Shown: in pieces, positions 8,019 to 15,809 of the stretch
How positions within the stretch are numbered: the stretch's first letter is position 1
Layout of the letters: each line of letters opens with the position of its first letter
Assembly (NCBI RefSeq): GCF_002339505.1
Contig: NZ_DDJO01000001.1
Coordinates: 55,221 to 95,668 of the forward strand
Source: Corynebacterium sp. UBA2622
Lineage (GTDB): Bacteria; Actinomycetota; Actinomycetes; Mycobacteriales; Mycobacteriaceae
Direction of reading: 5' to 3'
DNA: 40,448 bases
Notes under the pieces: model-generated
The model's database searches: none
The model's input: only the letters and a program-made list of their open reading frames with translations
Told to the model about the DNA's origin: nothing
Translations under genes and position numbers: made by a program

Positions 8019-9150
8019 GCCGCAGCTGCGCCTGGACGTTCTCACCATCTTTCCCGAGTACCTCGACCCCCTGCGCCACGCGCTTTTGGGCAAGGCGATT
8101 GAGCAGGGCATCCTCGCCGTCGGGGTGCACAACCTGCGGGACTGGGCCACCGGCAATCACAAATCCGTCGACGCGCCCCCGCTGGGGGGAGGGCCGGGCA
8201 TGGTGATGAAGCCGGGGGTGTGGGGGCCCGCGCTTGACGACGTCGCCGCCGGCCGCACCGGACACGACCTCGCGTCCGCCGCACCCCACCGCAACGACAG
8301 GCCGCGCCACGACGATGTCGGGGCCGTGGAGCCCCGCCCCTACGCGGGACCCGGCGGGGACGGATCGAAGCCCCTCCTTCTCGTTCCCACTCCGGCCGGT
8401 GCCCCGTTCACCCAAGCCAACGCCCGCGCCTGGTCGCGCGAGCGCCATATCGTGGTCGCCTGCGGGCGCTACGAGGGCATCGACCAGCGCGTGTTCGAGG
8501 ACGCGGCACACCGCTACCGCGTGCGCGAGGTCTCCATCGGCGACTACGTCCTCGTCGGCGGGGAGGTTGCCGCGCTGGTCATCGCGGAGGCCGTCACCCG
8601 CCTCATCCCCGGCGTACTGGGAAACACGGAGAGCCACGAGGAGGACAGCTTCTCCGACGGCCTCCTGGAGGGTCCGAGTTACACGAAGCCGCGCACCTGG
8701 CGCGGTCTGGAGGCGCCCGAGGTCCTCTTCTCGGGCGACCACGCCCGCGTCAACAGGTGGCGCCGGGACCAGTCGCTCCTGCGCACCCGCGCCGTACGCC
8801 CCGAGCTTCTCGACAACGCCGAACTTGACGCCGACGACCTGTTCACGCTCCACGCGCGACCCGTGCGCACCGAGGTAAAGGCCCACGCCGAGCCGCCGGA
8901 GTGGGAGAAGCCCCTCAAGGTCATGCAGAAGAAACTGTCCAAGGCGGGTTACGTGCCGGACGCCACCCGGGGCATCCACGCCCAGTTCATGGGGGGCTCC
9001 TGGAGCTTCGTCATCCACGGCCGCACGAGGCTGTCCCTCGATGAGGTGGAACGGGTGGTGCTGGCCACTCTGCCGCGAGGGGCGATTGTGCTCAGCTGCG
9101 AGTGCCGCGAGGATGCTCCCGCCGGCGGCGACGGGGCCGGCCGGGTCTGA
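8011..9150 (+). CDS. trmD: tRNA (guanine37-N1)-methyltransferase TrmD, long form
   Basis: SPOUT-class enzyme that makes m1G37 in tRNAs from S-adenosylmethionine and prevents frameshifting. Core motifs are intact: LTIFPEY, GGGPGMVMKP near residue 60, VVACGRYEGIDQRV near 150, SIGDYVLVGGEVAALV near 176 and LLEGPSYTKPRTWRG near 218. It is 379 residues long against roughly 230-275 in most bacteria. Two parts account for this: an Arg/His/Gly-rich insert at about residues 82-118, and a C-terminal addition from about 280 to 379 that looks folded (WEKPLKVMQKKLSKAGYVP, then FVIHGRTRLSLDEVERVVL). I do not recognise that addition. It overlaps rimM by eight bases. Confidence 0.95.
   Translation: MSEPQLRLDVLTIFPEYLDPLRHALLGKAIEQGILAVGVHNLRDWATGNHKSVDAPPLGGGPGMVMKPGVWGPALDDVAAGRTGHDLASAAPHRNDRPRHDDVGAVEPRPYAGPGGDGSKPLLLVPTPAGAPFTQANARAWSRERHIVVACGRYEGIDQRVFEDAAHRYRVREVSIGDYVLVGGEVAALVIAEAVTRLIPGVLGNTESHEEDSFSDGLLEGPSYTKPRTWRGLEAPEVLFSGDHARVNRWRRDQSLLRTRAVRPELLDNAELDADDLFTLHARPVRTEVKAHAEPPEWEKPLKVMQKKLSKAGYVPDATRGIHAQFMGGSWSFVIHGRTRLSLDEVERVVLATLPRGAIVLSCECREDAPAGGDGAGRV
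8231..8242 (+). repeat. 12-mer CGCTTGACGACG, copy in trmD
   Basis: Exact copy at the edge of the TrmD insert, read as Ala-Leu-Asp-Asp with a CTT leucine codon. Confidence 0.6.
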
Positions 9151-9194
9151 CGCGCACCCCGGCCCGCGCCTCCGGAACCCGGGCCGCGGTGGGT

Positions 9195-9200
9195 TAGAAT
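9195..9200 (+). promoter_or_regulatory. -10 element of tex (TAGAAT), leaderless type
   Basis: TAGAAT ends seven bases before the tex ATG with no ribosome binding site between them. Confidence 0.65.
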
Positions 9201-9207
9201 CCCACGA

Positions 9208-11535
9208 ATGACATCCACCGCAGCCACCATCGCGACAGAACTCGGCGTCAGGGAAAACCAGGTCGCCGCGGCCCTGGATCTCCTCGCCGCGGGCAACACC
9301 GTCCCCTTCGTCTCCCGCTACCGCAAGGAAGCGACCGGGGGCCTCGATGACGGGCAGTTGCGGCACATCGAGGAGCGCAACGCCTACCTCACCGAGCTCG
9401 GGGAGCGCAAGCAGGCGGTTCTCGAGTCAATCGCCGAGCAGGGGAAACTGACCGACGAGCTTCGTCGCCAGATCGAGGGCGCGGACACGAAGGCCCGGGT
9501 CGAGGACCTCTACCTGCCCTTTAAGAAACGCCGTAAGACCAAGGCCGACATCGCGCGCGAGGCCGGCCTAGAAGCCCTCACCCAGCTGCTTGTCAGCGAC
9601 CCCTCCGCCGACCCCTCCGCCGCGGCCCGGGCGTTCCTCACCGAGGGCTTCGAGGACACGAAGGCCACCCTCGACGGAGCCCGCGCAATCCTCGTGGACC
9701 GCTTCACCACCGATGCCGACCTCGTCGGCGAGGTCCGCGACCGTTTCTACGCCTCCGGCACGATGAAGGCCTCGGCGGTGGAGGGCCGGGAGACCGAGGG
9801 TGCGAAGTTCCGCGACTACTTCGACTTCTCCGAACCCTTCCGCACCCTGCCCAGCCACCGCATCCTCGCGCTCCTGCGGGGGGAGAAGGAGGGCGTTCTC
9901 ACCCTCGACCTCGACCCGGGTGACGAATCCGTCTACGAGGGGATGATCGCCCAGCGCTTCGGCCTCGACGTGCACACCAGCGAGTGGCTGGCCAAGGCCG
10001 TGCGCTGGGGGTGGCGCACGAAGCTGCAGGTCTCCTCGGGCCTGGACACCCGCACGCGGCTGCGCGAGAAGGCGGAGGAGGGGGCGTTGGAGGTGTTCCG
10101 CACCAACCTCCGCGACGTGCTCCTCGCCGCCCCGGCGGGGCAGCGCGCCACCCTTGCCCTGGACCCCGGCTACCGCAACGGTGTGAAATGCGCGGTGGTC
10201 GACGGCACCGGCAAGGTTCTGGCCACCACCATCGTGTACCCGCACCAGCCGCAGAACCGCTGGTCCGAGGCGGTGCGCGAGCTGTCCTCTCTGGCCGCCA
10301 CGCACGGTGTGGAGCTCATCGCGGTGGGCAACGGCACCGCCTCGCGCGAGTCGGAGAAGCTCGCCGGCGAGGTTGCGGACCTGATCCAGCAGGCCGGGGG
10401 TGCCAGGCCCACCCCGGTGGTCGTGTCGGAGTCGGGTGCCTCGGTGTATTCCGCCTCGGAGATCGCCGCCGCGGAGTTCCCCGACATGGATGTCTCCCTC
10501 CGCTCGGCCGTGTCCATCGCGCGCCGCCTGCAGGATCCGCTGGCGGAGCTGGTCAAGGTCGACCCGAAGTCGATCGGGGTGGGCCAGTACCAGCACGACG
10601 TCAACCAGGTGGCGCTGGCGCACACCCTCGACGCCGTGGTCGAGGATGCCGTCAACGCCGTCGGGGTGGATCTCAACACCGCGTCTGTCCCGCTGCTGGA
10701 ACGTGTCGCCGGGGTCTCGGCGACCATTGCGAAGAACATCGTGGGTTACCGCGATGAGCGGGGCACCTTTACCTCGCGCAAAGAGCTGGGGAAGGTGCCG
10801 CGCCTCGGGCCGAAGGCCTTCGAACAGGCCGCGGGGTTCCTCCGAATCCGTGGCGGGACGAACCCGCTGGACGCGTCGGCCGTCCACCCGGAGGCGTACC
10901 CGGTCGTCGAGCGCATCGCCGCCGCCACGGGCGTGGCCACCCGGGAACTGATAGGCAACACGGCCGTTCTGTCCCGGCTCCGTCCGGAGGACTTCGCCGA
11001 CGAGACCTTCGGTGTACCCACCGTCACCGACATCATCGCCGAGCTGGACAAGCCGGGCAGGGACCCGCGCCCCGAATTCGCCACCGCCGCGTTCAAGGAG
11101 GGGGTGAACAAGGTCTCCGACCTCGAACCCGGGATGATCCTCGAGGGCACCGTCACGAACGTCGCGGCCTTCGGCGCCTTCGTCGACGTCGGGGTGCACC
11201 AGGACGGGCTCGTCCACGTCTCGGCGATGAGCGATTCCTTCGTCTCGGACCCCCACGAGGTGGTCCGTTCCGGGCAGGTGGTCAAGGTCAAGGTCCTCGA
11301 GGTTGACGTGGAGCGCCAGCGCATCGGATTGACCCTCCGCCTCGACGACGAGCCGGGCCAGAAGGCGGGCCGGGAAGAGCGGAGTGACCGGGGCGAGCGG
11401 GGCCCCGGGCGGGGTTCCGGCAAGCGCCGTGGCGCGTCCGGCGGGCGTGGGGTTAAGGGGAACGGTGCCGGGGGACGTCGGGAAGCGGGCGGCGCGCTCG
11501 CCGACGCGCTGAAGAAGGCCGGATTTGGTAACTGA
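9208..11535 (+). CDS. tex: Tex-family RNA-binding S1 protein
   Basis: Cytoplasmic nucleic-acid-binding protein of the Tex/YhgF family, 775 residues, full length. In order: the N-terminal Tex helical region (AAALDLLAAGNTVPFVSRYRKE is the family hallmark), a YqgF/RNase H-like domain near residue 315 (ALDPGYRNGVKCAVVD), helix-hairpin-helix repeats near 490-560 (NTASVPLLERVAGVSATIAKN), and an S1 domain at about 640-710 (GMILEGTVTNVAAFGAFVDVGV). A basic Gly/Arg-rich tail of about 60 residues follows, suited to RNA binding. Tex is linked to transcription and RNA processing but its biochemical role is not settled. The start is set by the -10 element seven bases upstream. Confidence 0.95.
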   Translation: MTSTAATIATELGVRENQVAAALDLLAAGNTVPFVSRYRKEATGGLDDGQLRHIEERNAYLTELGERKQAVLESIAEQGKLTDELRRQIEGADTKARVEDLYLPFKKRRKTKADIAREAGLEALTQLLVSDPSADPSAAARAFLTEGFEDTKATLDGARAILVDRFTTDADLVGEVRDRFYASGTMKASAVEGRETEGAKFRDYFDFSEPFRTLPSHRILALLRGEKEGVLTLDLDPGDESVYEGMIAQRFGLDVHTSEWLAKAVRWGWRTKLQVSSGLDTRTRLREKAEEGALEVFRTNLRDVLLAAPAGQRATLALDPGYRNGVKCAVVDGTGKVLATTIVYPHQPQNRWSEAVRELSSLAATHGVELIAVGNGTASRESEKLAGEVADLIQQAGGARPTPVVVSESGASVYSASEIAAAEFPDMDVSLRSAVSIARRLQDPLAELVKVDPKSIGVGQYQHDVNQVALAHTLDAVVEDAVNAVGVDLNTASVPLLERVAGVSATIAKNIVGYRDERGTFTSRKELGKVPRLGPKAFEQAAGFLRIRGGTNPLDASAVHPEAYPVVERIAAATGVATRELIGNTAVLSRLRPEDFADETFGVPTVTDIIAELDKPGRDPRPEFATAAFKEGVNKVSDLEPGMILEGTVTNVAAFGAFVDVGVHQDGLVHVSAMSDSFVSDPHEVVRSGQVVKVKVLEVDVERQRIGLTLRLDDEPGQKAGREERSDRGERGPGRGSGKRRGASGGRGVKGNGAGGRREAGGALADALKKAGFGN

Positions 11536-11553
11536 CCGGCGGGTATGTAGAAT
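11525..11553 (+). promoter_or_regulatory. rplS promoter (TTGGTA-17-TAGAAT)
   Basis: The -35 TTGGTA (11525-11530) lies over the end of tex and TAGAAT (11548-11553) follows after 17 bases. The leader is about 90 bases and ends with an AAAAGGA ribosome binding site. Confidence 0.6.
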
Positions 11554-11649
11554 CGTCGAGGTTATTGCACAAGACACGAACCAGACGAGCGCCCCGCGAG
11601 GGGAGCAGCCGCTAGGGTCCTCTGTCCTTGAACGAAAAGGATTGCTTAC

Positions 11650-11997
11650 ATGAGCAACGGCATCATCGATCTTGTCGACGCAGGCCAGCTGCGCAACGAC
11701 GTCCCCGACTTCCGTCCCGGCGACACCCTGGGTGTCCACGTGAAGGTTATCGAGGGCTCCGTCACCCGTACCCAGCTCTTCGAGGGCTTCGTGCTCCGCC
11801 GCCAGGGCAGCGGCATCCGCGAGACCTTCACCGTGCGCAAGGTCTCCTTCGGCATCGGCGTGGAGCGCACCTTCCCGATCCACTCCCCGAACATCGAGAA
11901 GATCGAGGTTCTGCGCAAGGGCGACGTCCGCCGCGCCAAGCTGTACTACATGCGCGAGCTGCGCGGAAAGGCCGCCCGCATCAAGGAGCGCCGCTAG
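11650..11997 (+). CDS. rplS: 50S ribosomal protein L19
   Basis: Large-subunit protein bL19 at the 30S-50S interface, 115 residues, the usual length. Family motifs include DFRPGDTLGVHVKVIEG, LFEGFVLRRQGSGIRETFTVRK and FPIHSPNIEKIEV. AAAAGGA precedes the ATG by eight bases. It is a single gene between its own promoter and a strong terminator. Confidence 0.97.
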   Translation: MSNGIIDLVDAGQLRNDVPDFRPGDTLGVHVKVIEGSVTRTQLFEGFVLRRQGSGIRETFTVRKVSFGIGVERTFPIHSPNIEKIEVLRKGDVRRAKLYYMRELRGKAARIKERR

Positions 11998-12001
11998 TTT
12001 T

Positions 12002-12013
12002 CGCTTGTCGACG
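12002..12013 (+). repeat. 12-mer variant CGCTTGTCGACG, intergenic after rplS
   Basis: Exact copy of the T variant four bases after the rplS stop, abutting the left arm of the terminator. Confidence 0.6.
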
Positions 12014-12046
12014 GCCCCGTCCACCACACCGGTGGGCGGGGCTTTC
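12014..12046 (+). terminator. Rho-independent terminator after rplS
   Basis: GCCCCGTCCACC (12014-12025) pairs with GGTGGGCGGGGC (12031-12042) with one G-U pair and a five-base loop, followed by TTTC. Confidence 0.75.
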
Positions 12047-12077
12047 GCCTGCTCCGGGTCGTGTCCTGGGCCGGTGC

Positions 12078-12083
12078 TAGAGT
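12078..12083 (+). promoter_or_regulatory. -10 element of lepB (TAGAGT), leaderless type
   Basis: TAGAGT ends seven bases before the GTG at 12091, which fixes that codon as the start. Confidence 0.6.
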
Positions 12084-12090
12084 GTTGCGG

Positions 12091-12858
12091 GTGAGCAACC
12101 TGAACCGCCCGAAGAACCAGCCCGCCGACGGCTCCACCGCCGTGGGGGAGGACGCGGAGACGAGGGGACTGCCCTGGTACCTGGAGATCCCCCTGGTGAT
12201 CATCCTGACGCTGTTCTTCATCTTCCTGCTGCAGACGTTCATCGGACGCGTCTACGTCATCCCGTCCGCCTCCATGGAGCCGACGCTGCACGGACAGAAC
12301 GGCAAGGGCGACCGCATTGCCGTGGAGAAGCTCAGCTATTACGGCGGTGACCCGAAGCCGGGCGACGTCGTTGTGTTCAAGGGCACGGACTCGTGGAACA
12401 CGCAGTACCAGTCCAAGCGTTCCTCCAACCCGGTGGCGGCGGGGCTGCAGCAGGTCGGCTCCTGGGCCGGCATTGTGCCGCCGGACGAGAACGACCTGGT
12501 CAAACGCGTCATTGCCACGGGCGGGCAGACCGTGTCCTGCCAGGCCGGCGACCCCGCGGTGATGGTCGACGGCAGGCCGATCGACCAGTCCTACGTGCTC
12601 CAGCCCAGCTTCTACCCCGTGCGACAGGAAACAGGCTCCGACGCGTGCGGTGGCGACTACTTCGGTCCCGTCACCGTGCCGGAAGGCAGTTACTTCATGA
12701 TGGGCGACAACCGCACCAACTCCCTCGACTCCCGCTACCACATGGGGGATCAGTACCAGGGCGCGATCCCGCGGGAAAACATCCGCGGCAAGGTGGCCGC
12801 CGTGGTCTTCCCCCTGAGCCGGATGGGCGGCGTGTCCGACCCCGACATCCAGCACTAG
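12091..12858 (+). CDS. lepB: Signal peptidase I
   Basis: Membrane serine protease that removes signal peptides from Sec- and Tat-exported proteins, 255 residues. A 30-residue cytoplasmic N terminus is followed by one membrane helix (about 33-52, IPLVIILTLFFIFLLQTFI). The catalytic Ser is Ser61 in PSASMEPTL and the general-base Lys is Lys138 in LVKRVIATGGQ; the GDNRTNSLDSR box is present. A direct partner of the FtsY/Ffh pathway encoded earlier. The rnhB start codon follows its stop with no gap. Confidence 0.95.
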   Translation: MSNLNRPKNQPADGSTAVGEDAETRGLPWYLEIPLVIILTLFFIFLLQTFIGRVYVIPSASMEPTLHGQNGKGDRIAVEKLSYYGGDPKPGDVVVFKGTDSWNTQYQSKRSSNPVAAGLQQVGSWAGIVPPDENDLVKRVIATGGQTVSCQAGDPAVMVDGRPIDQSYVLQPSFYPVRQETGSDACGGDYFGPVTVPEGSYFMMGDNRTNSLDSRYHMGDQYQGAIPRENIRGKVAAVVFPLSRMGGVSDPDIQH

Positions 12859-13500
12859 GTGCGGCGTCTCAAGCAGCTGCGCACCCACGAGGTGGCGCTG
12901 CACCGGGCGGGCCTGGGCCCCGTGGCGGGAGTGGACGAGGCGGGCCGCGGCGCCTGCTTCGGCCCGGTCACCGTCGCCGCCTGCGTGCTTCCGCCGGAAC
13001 CGGTCGCGGCGCTGGAGGGGTTGACGGACTCCAAGAAACTCACCGAGCGTCGCCGCGAGGAGCTCTATCCGCTCATCACCCACTACGCGGTGGCGTGGTC
13101 GGTGATCCACATCAGCGCCGCGGAGATTGACCGCCGGGGCATCCAGGCCGCCAACCTCGACGGGGCCCGGCGCGCCATCGCGGCCCTGGATCCCCAGCCC
13201 GGTTACGTGCTCGTCGACGCCTTCAGGGTGCCCGGGTTGTGCGTGGCGCAGCTGCCGATAATCGGCGGCGATTACACGGCCCGCTGCATCGCGGCGGCAA
13301 GCGTGCTGGCCAAGGTGAGCCGCGACCGGCTCATCCGCGGGATGGCGCGCGACCACCCGCAGTACGGCCTGGAGGGGCACAAGGGATACGGCACGGCGGC
13401 CCACATGGATGCGGTGCGCCGCCACGGGGCGAGCGCTGAACACCGATATAGTTATGCCAACGTCAAGCACGCCCACGAGCATTTCAAGAGGTCATTATGA
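12859..13500 (+). CDS. rnhB: Ribonuclease HII
   Basis: Removes RNA from RNA-DNA hybrids and single ribonucleotides from DNA. It has 213 residues with a GTG start directly after the lepB stop. The catalytic centre is visible: GVDEAGRG (Asp26, Glu27), VLVDAF around residue 115 and the later YTARCIAAASVLAKVSRDR segment. It overlaps the next gene by four bases (ATGA), so lepB-rnhB-DUF2469 forms a translationally coupled operon. Confidence 0.95.
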   Translation: MRRLKQLRTHEVALHRAGLGPVAGVDEAGRGACFGPVTVAACVLPPEPVAALEGLTDSKKLTERRREELYPLITHYAVAWSVIHISAAEIDRRGIQAANLDGARRAIAALDPQPGYVLVDAFRVPGLCVAQLPIIGGDYTARCIAAASVLAKVSRDRLIRGMARDHPQYGLEGHKGYGTAAHMDAVRRHGASAEHRYSYANVKHAHEHFKRSL

Positions 13501-13805
13501 GCGCTGAGGATCTGGACAACTACGAGGCCGAGGTCGAGCTGTCCCTGTACCGCGAGTACCGGGACGTGGTCAGCCAGTTCTCCTACGTTGTCGAGACCGA
13601 CCGGCGCTTCTACCTCGCCAACGCCGTGGAGCTCATCCCCCACACGGAAGGCAAGGACGTCTATTACGAGGTGCGGATGTCCGATTGCTGGGTGTGGGAC
13701 ATGTATCGCGCGGTGCGCTTCGTGCGCTACGTCCGGGTTATCACGTACAAGGATGTCAACATCGAGGAGTTGGACAAGCCCGAGCTCACCTTCCCCGAGC
13801 GCTGA
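13497..13805 (+). CDS. DUF2469 family protein
   Basis: Small acidic protein of 102 residues, conserved next to rnhB in actinobacteria (Rv2901c in M. tuberculosis, from memory). It begins MSAEDLDNYEAEVELSLYRE and has an aromatic-rich middle (DCWVWDMYRAVRFVRYV). No catalytic motif, signal peptide or membrane segment is seen; function is unknown. Its start overlaps the rnhB stop. A strong terminator follows. Confidence 0.88.
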   Translation: MSAEDLDNYEAEVELSLYREYRDVVSQFSYVVETDRRFYLANAVELIPHTEGKDVYYEVRMSDCWVWDMYRAVRFVRYVRVITYKDVNIEELDKPELTFPER

Positions 13806-13807
13806 GA

Positions 13808-13819
13808 CGCTTGTCGACG
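13808..13819 (+). repeat. 12-mer variant CGCTTGTCGACG, intergenic after DUF2469 gene
   Basis: Exact T variant two bases after the stop; its last base starts the terminator stem. Confidence 0.6.
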
Positions 13820-13850
13820 GGCGGTTGAGCTGCGGCTCCCGCCCTTTTTT
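13819..13850 (+). terminator. Rho-independent terminator after DUF2469 gene
   Basis: GGGCGG (13819-13824) pairs with CCGCCC (13839-13844), with an inner GAGC/GCTC helix, followed by TTTTTT. Confidence 0.85.
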
Positions 13851-13884
13851 CGTGCCCGGGGAACGCGATGGGGCGCCGGGCAGT

Positions 13885-13922
13885 CCAATAGAGGCACCGC
13901 GCTTTTCACACGTTTCTATTGG
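13885..13922. promoter_or_regulatory. Inverted repeat upstream of yraN-comM-dprA
   Basis: CCAATAGA (13885-13892) and TCTATTGG (13915-13922) are perfect inverted 8-mers 22 bases apart, just before the yraN start. The right arm covers a possible -10 (TCTATT). The arms are AT-rich in a GC-rich region and there is no T run, so an operator is likelier than a terminator. Confidence 0.45.
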
Positions 13923-13933
13923 GGGGATGACAA

Positions 13934-14308
13934 GTGGCGCACGCGACCTATGCGGACAATCAACTGCTCGGCATAGCCGGAGAGGGCTTCGCCACCGGTG
14001 TCTACGAAGGGGCCGGATATGAGCTCGTCGAGTCCCGGGCGCGTACGCGCTCCGGTGAGATCGACATCGTTCTCGAGGCCCCGGACGGAGCCGCCGTCTT
14101 CGTGGAGGTGAAAACCAGGCGGGGTGCCGCATTCGGGGCGGCGGAGGCCGTCACCCCGAAGAAACTGCGCACCATGCGGCGGTGCGCCGCGGAGTGGCTG
14201 GAGGGGAAGGGCTACCGCCGGGTGCGTCTCGACGTCGCCGAGGTGCTGTTCAGCGGAGCGGACGTGGCCATCGAGATCTACGAGGACGTGGACGATGGCG
14301 CTTGCTAG
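13934..14308 (+). CDS. yraN: YraN/UPF0102 family nuclease-like protein
   Basis: Protein of 124 residues with a GTG start preceded by GGGGGG at suitable spacing. UPF0102 proteins have a PD-(D/E)XK nuclease-like fold, and the expected pattern is visible: GEGFA near the N terminus, RSGEIDIV, then VFVEVKTRRG. The biochemical role is not established; its constant link with comM and dprA suggests DNA processing. It overlaps comM by 14 bases and is the first gene of a three-gene operon. Confidence 0.9.
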   Translation: MAHATYADNQLLGIAGEGFATGVYEGAGYELVESRARTRSGEIDIVLEAPDGAAVFVEVKTRRGAAFGAAEAVTPKKLRTMRRCAAEWLEGKGYRRVRLDVAEVLFSGADVAIEIYEDVDDGAC

Positions 14309-15809
14309 CACGCGTTCGGCGACACTGGAGGGGATCGGCGCGCGCGTGGTCACGGTCGAGGCGAACATCGGTCCGGGTCTGCCCGGTATCCACATGGTGG
14401 GGCTGGGGGATGCGGCTGTCAGGGAGTCGCGGGACCGAATCCGCACGGCCGTGGCCAACTCGACGCTCCCGTGGCCGCGGACGAAGATCATGGTCTCCCT
14501 GTCGCCGGCCCACCTCCCGAAGGCGGGTTCACACTTCGACCTACCCGTCGCCCTCGCGGTGATCGCGGGTAGCGACCCCCGCGCCCAGCGGCGCCTCGGG
14601 CGATGCATGGTGCTGGGGGAACTGGGGCTGGGAGGCGGCCTCCGGCGGGTGGAGGGGGTCCTGCCCATGCTTCTCGCCGCACCCCCGACGGTTGACTGGG
14701 TGGTGGTGCCGGAGGAAAACGCCGCCGAAGCGGCGCTGCTCGGGTCGGAGCGCATCTTGGTGGCCCGAACCCTGCTCGAGGCGTGGAACTGGTTGCTCGG
14801 CATCGTCGACCTTCCGCGGGCGAGCGCTGCACCGGCCCCGCCCGTGCCCGCCGCCCCCGATTTCGCCGACATCGCCGGTCAGGCACCGGAACGCCATGCG
14901 CTCGAGGTCGCCGCCGCTGGCGGCCACCACGTCATGATGGTTGGGCCTCCCGGTTCCGGAAAATCCATGCTGGCGGAACGGCTTCCCTCCATCCTTCCTC
15001 CCCTGAGCCCGCGGGAAATGATCGAAGCCACGGCCATCCACTCGGTTTCCGGGGCAGCCCATCGGCGGGTTGTGGCGCGGCGGCCGTTCGTGGCCCCGCA
15101 CCCCTCGCTCAGCCAGGCGGCCCTGATCGGTGGCGGGTCGGGCATGCCCCGGCCGGGTGCCGTAAGCCAGGCCCACCACGGGATCCTCTTCCTCGACGAG
15201 GCGTCCGAAATCCGCGCGGGCGTCCTCGACTCGTTGCGCATCCCCCTCGAGACGGCGGAGGTGAGGTTGACCCGGTCGAGGCGCGAGGTTGTCTACCCGG
15301 CCGATTTTCAGCTCGTCATGGCCGCCAACACCTGCAAGTGCGGTGCACCCGCACCCGCGGAGTGCCGCTGCCGCGCCCACGAGCGGGCCGCGCACCTGCG
15401 CAACATTTCGGGGCCGCTCCGCGACAGAATCGACATCTGGCTCGCCACGGGAACCCATGACCCGGTTGTCAGCCCGATTGACGCTGAGCCGTCCTCCTCC
15501 ATTGCGGAGCGTGTCCGTGAAGCGCGGGAGCGGGCCGCCCACCGGTGGGCCGGCACCGGGCAGCCCGCCCCGGTTACTGCGCGCATCGACCCGACGCTGA
15601 TCAGGCGCGACTACCCGGCGGCGGACGACGCGATGGCGTTGATAGGTGCCTACCTCAGCGATGGAACGATCACGCAGCGGGGAGTGGACCGCGTTCTCAA
15701 GCTCTCGTGGACTCTCGCCGACCTGGAAGGTGCGGGGCGGCCCGATCTGGACCACGTCGCCCGGGCCGTCGAGCTGCGGTCCCCGAGGATCGAGGGGGCG
15801 TTCGCATGA
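14295..15809 (+). CDS. comM: ComM/YifB family Mg-chelatase-like AAA+ ATPase
   Basis: ComM-type hexameric AAA+ helicase that in competent bacteria promotes branch migration during integration of incoming DNA. It has 504 residues from the ATG at 14295, inside the end of yraN. The N-terminal LonC-like domain (VTVEANIGPGLPGIHMVGLGD) is followed by Walker A GPPGSGKSMLAERLP near residue 217 and Walker B GILFLDEASE, with a Cys cluster (CKCGAPAPAECRC) near 350 as in the family. The C-terminal Mg_chelatase_C region is present. It overlaps dprA by four bases. Natural transformation is not established for these genera to my knowledge, so its role here may be in other recombination. Confidence 0.94.
   Translation: MALASTRSATLEGIGARVVTVEANIGPGLPGIHMVGLGDAAVRESRDRIRTAVANSTLPWPRTKIMVSLSPAHLPKAGSHFDLPVALAVIAGSDPRAQRRLGRCMVLGELGLGGGLRRVEGVLPMLLAAPPTVDWVVVPEENAAEAALLGSERILVARTLLEAWNWLLGIVDLPRASAAPAPPVPAAPDFADIAGQAPERHALEVAAAGGHHVMMVGPPGSGKSMLAERLPSILPPLSPREMIEATAIHSVSGAAHRRVVARRPFVAPHPSLSQAALIGGGSGMPRPGAVSQAHHGILFLDEASEIRAGVLDSLRIPLETAEVRLTRSRREVVYPADFQLVMAANTCKCGAPAPAECRCRAHERAAHLRNISGPLRDRIDIWLATGTHDPVVSPIDAEPSSSIAERVREARERAAHRWAGTGQPAPVTARIDPTLIRRDYPAADDAMALIGAYLSDGTITQRGVDRVLKLSWTLADLEGAGRPDLDHVARAVELRSPRIEGAFA

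Noticed and set aside
9568..13482. Very long open frame on the minus strand opposite tex, rplS, lepB and rnhB
   Set aside because: It runs antisense to four well-recognised genes, has no homology I can see and a His/Arg/Gly/Val-rich composition typical of high-GC antisense frames.
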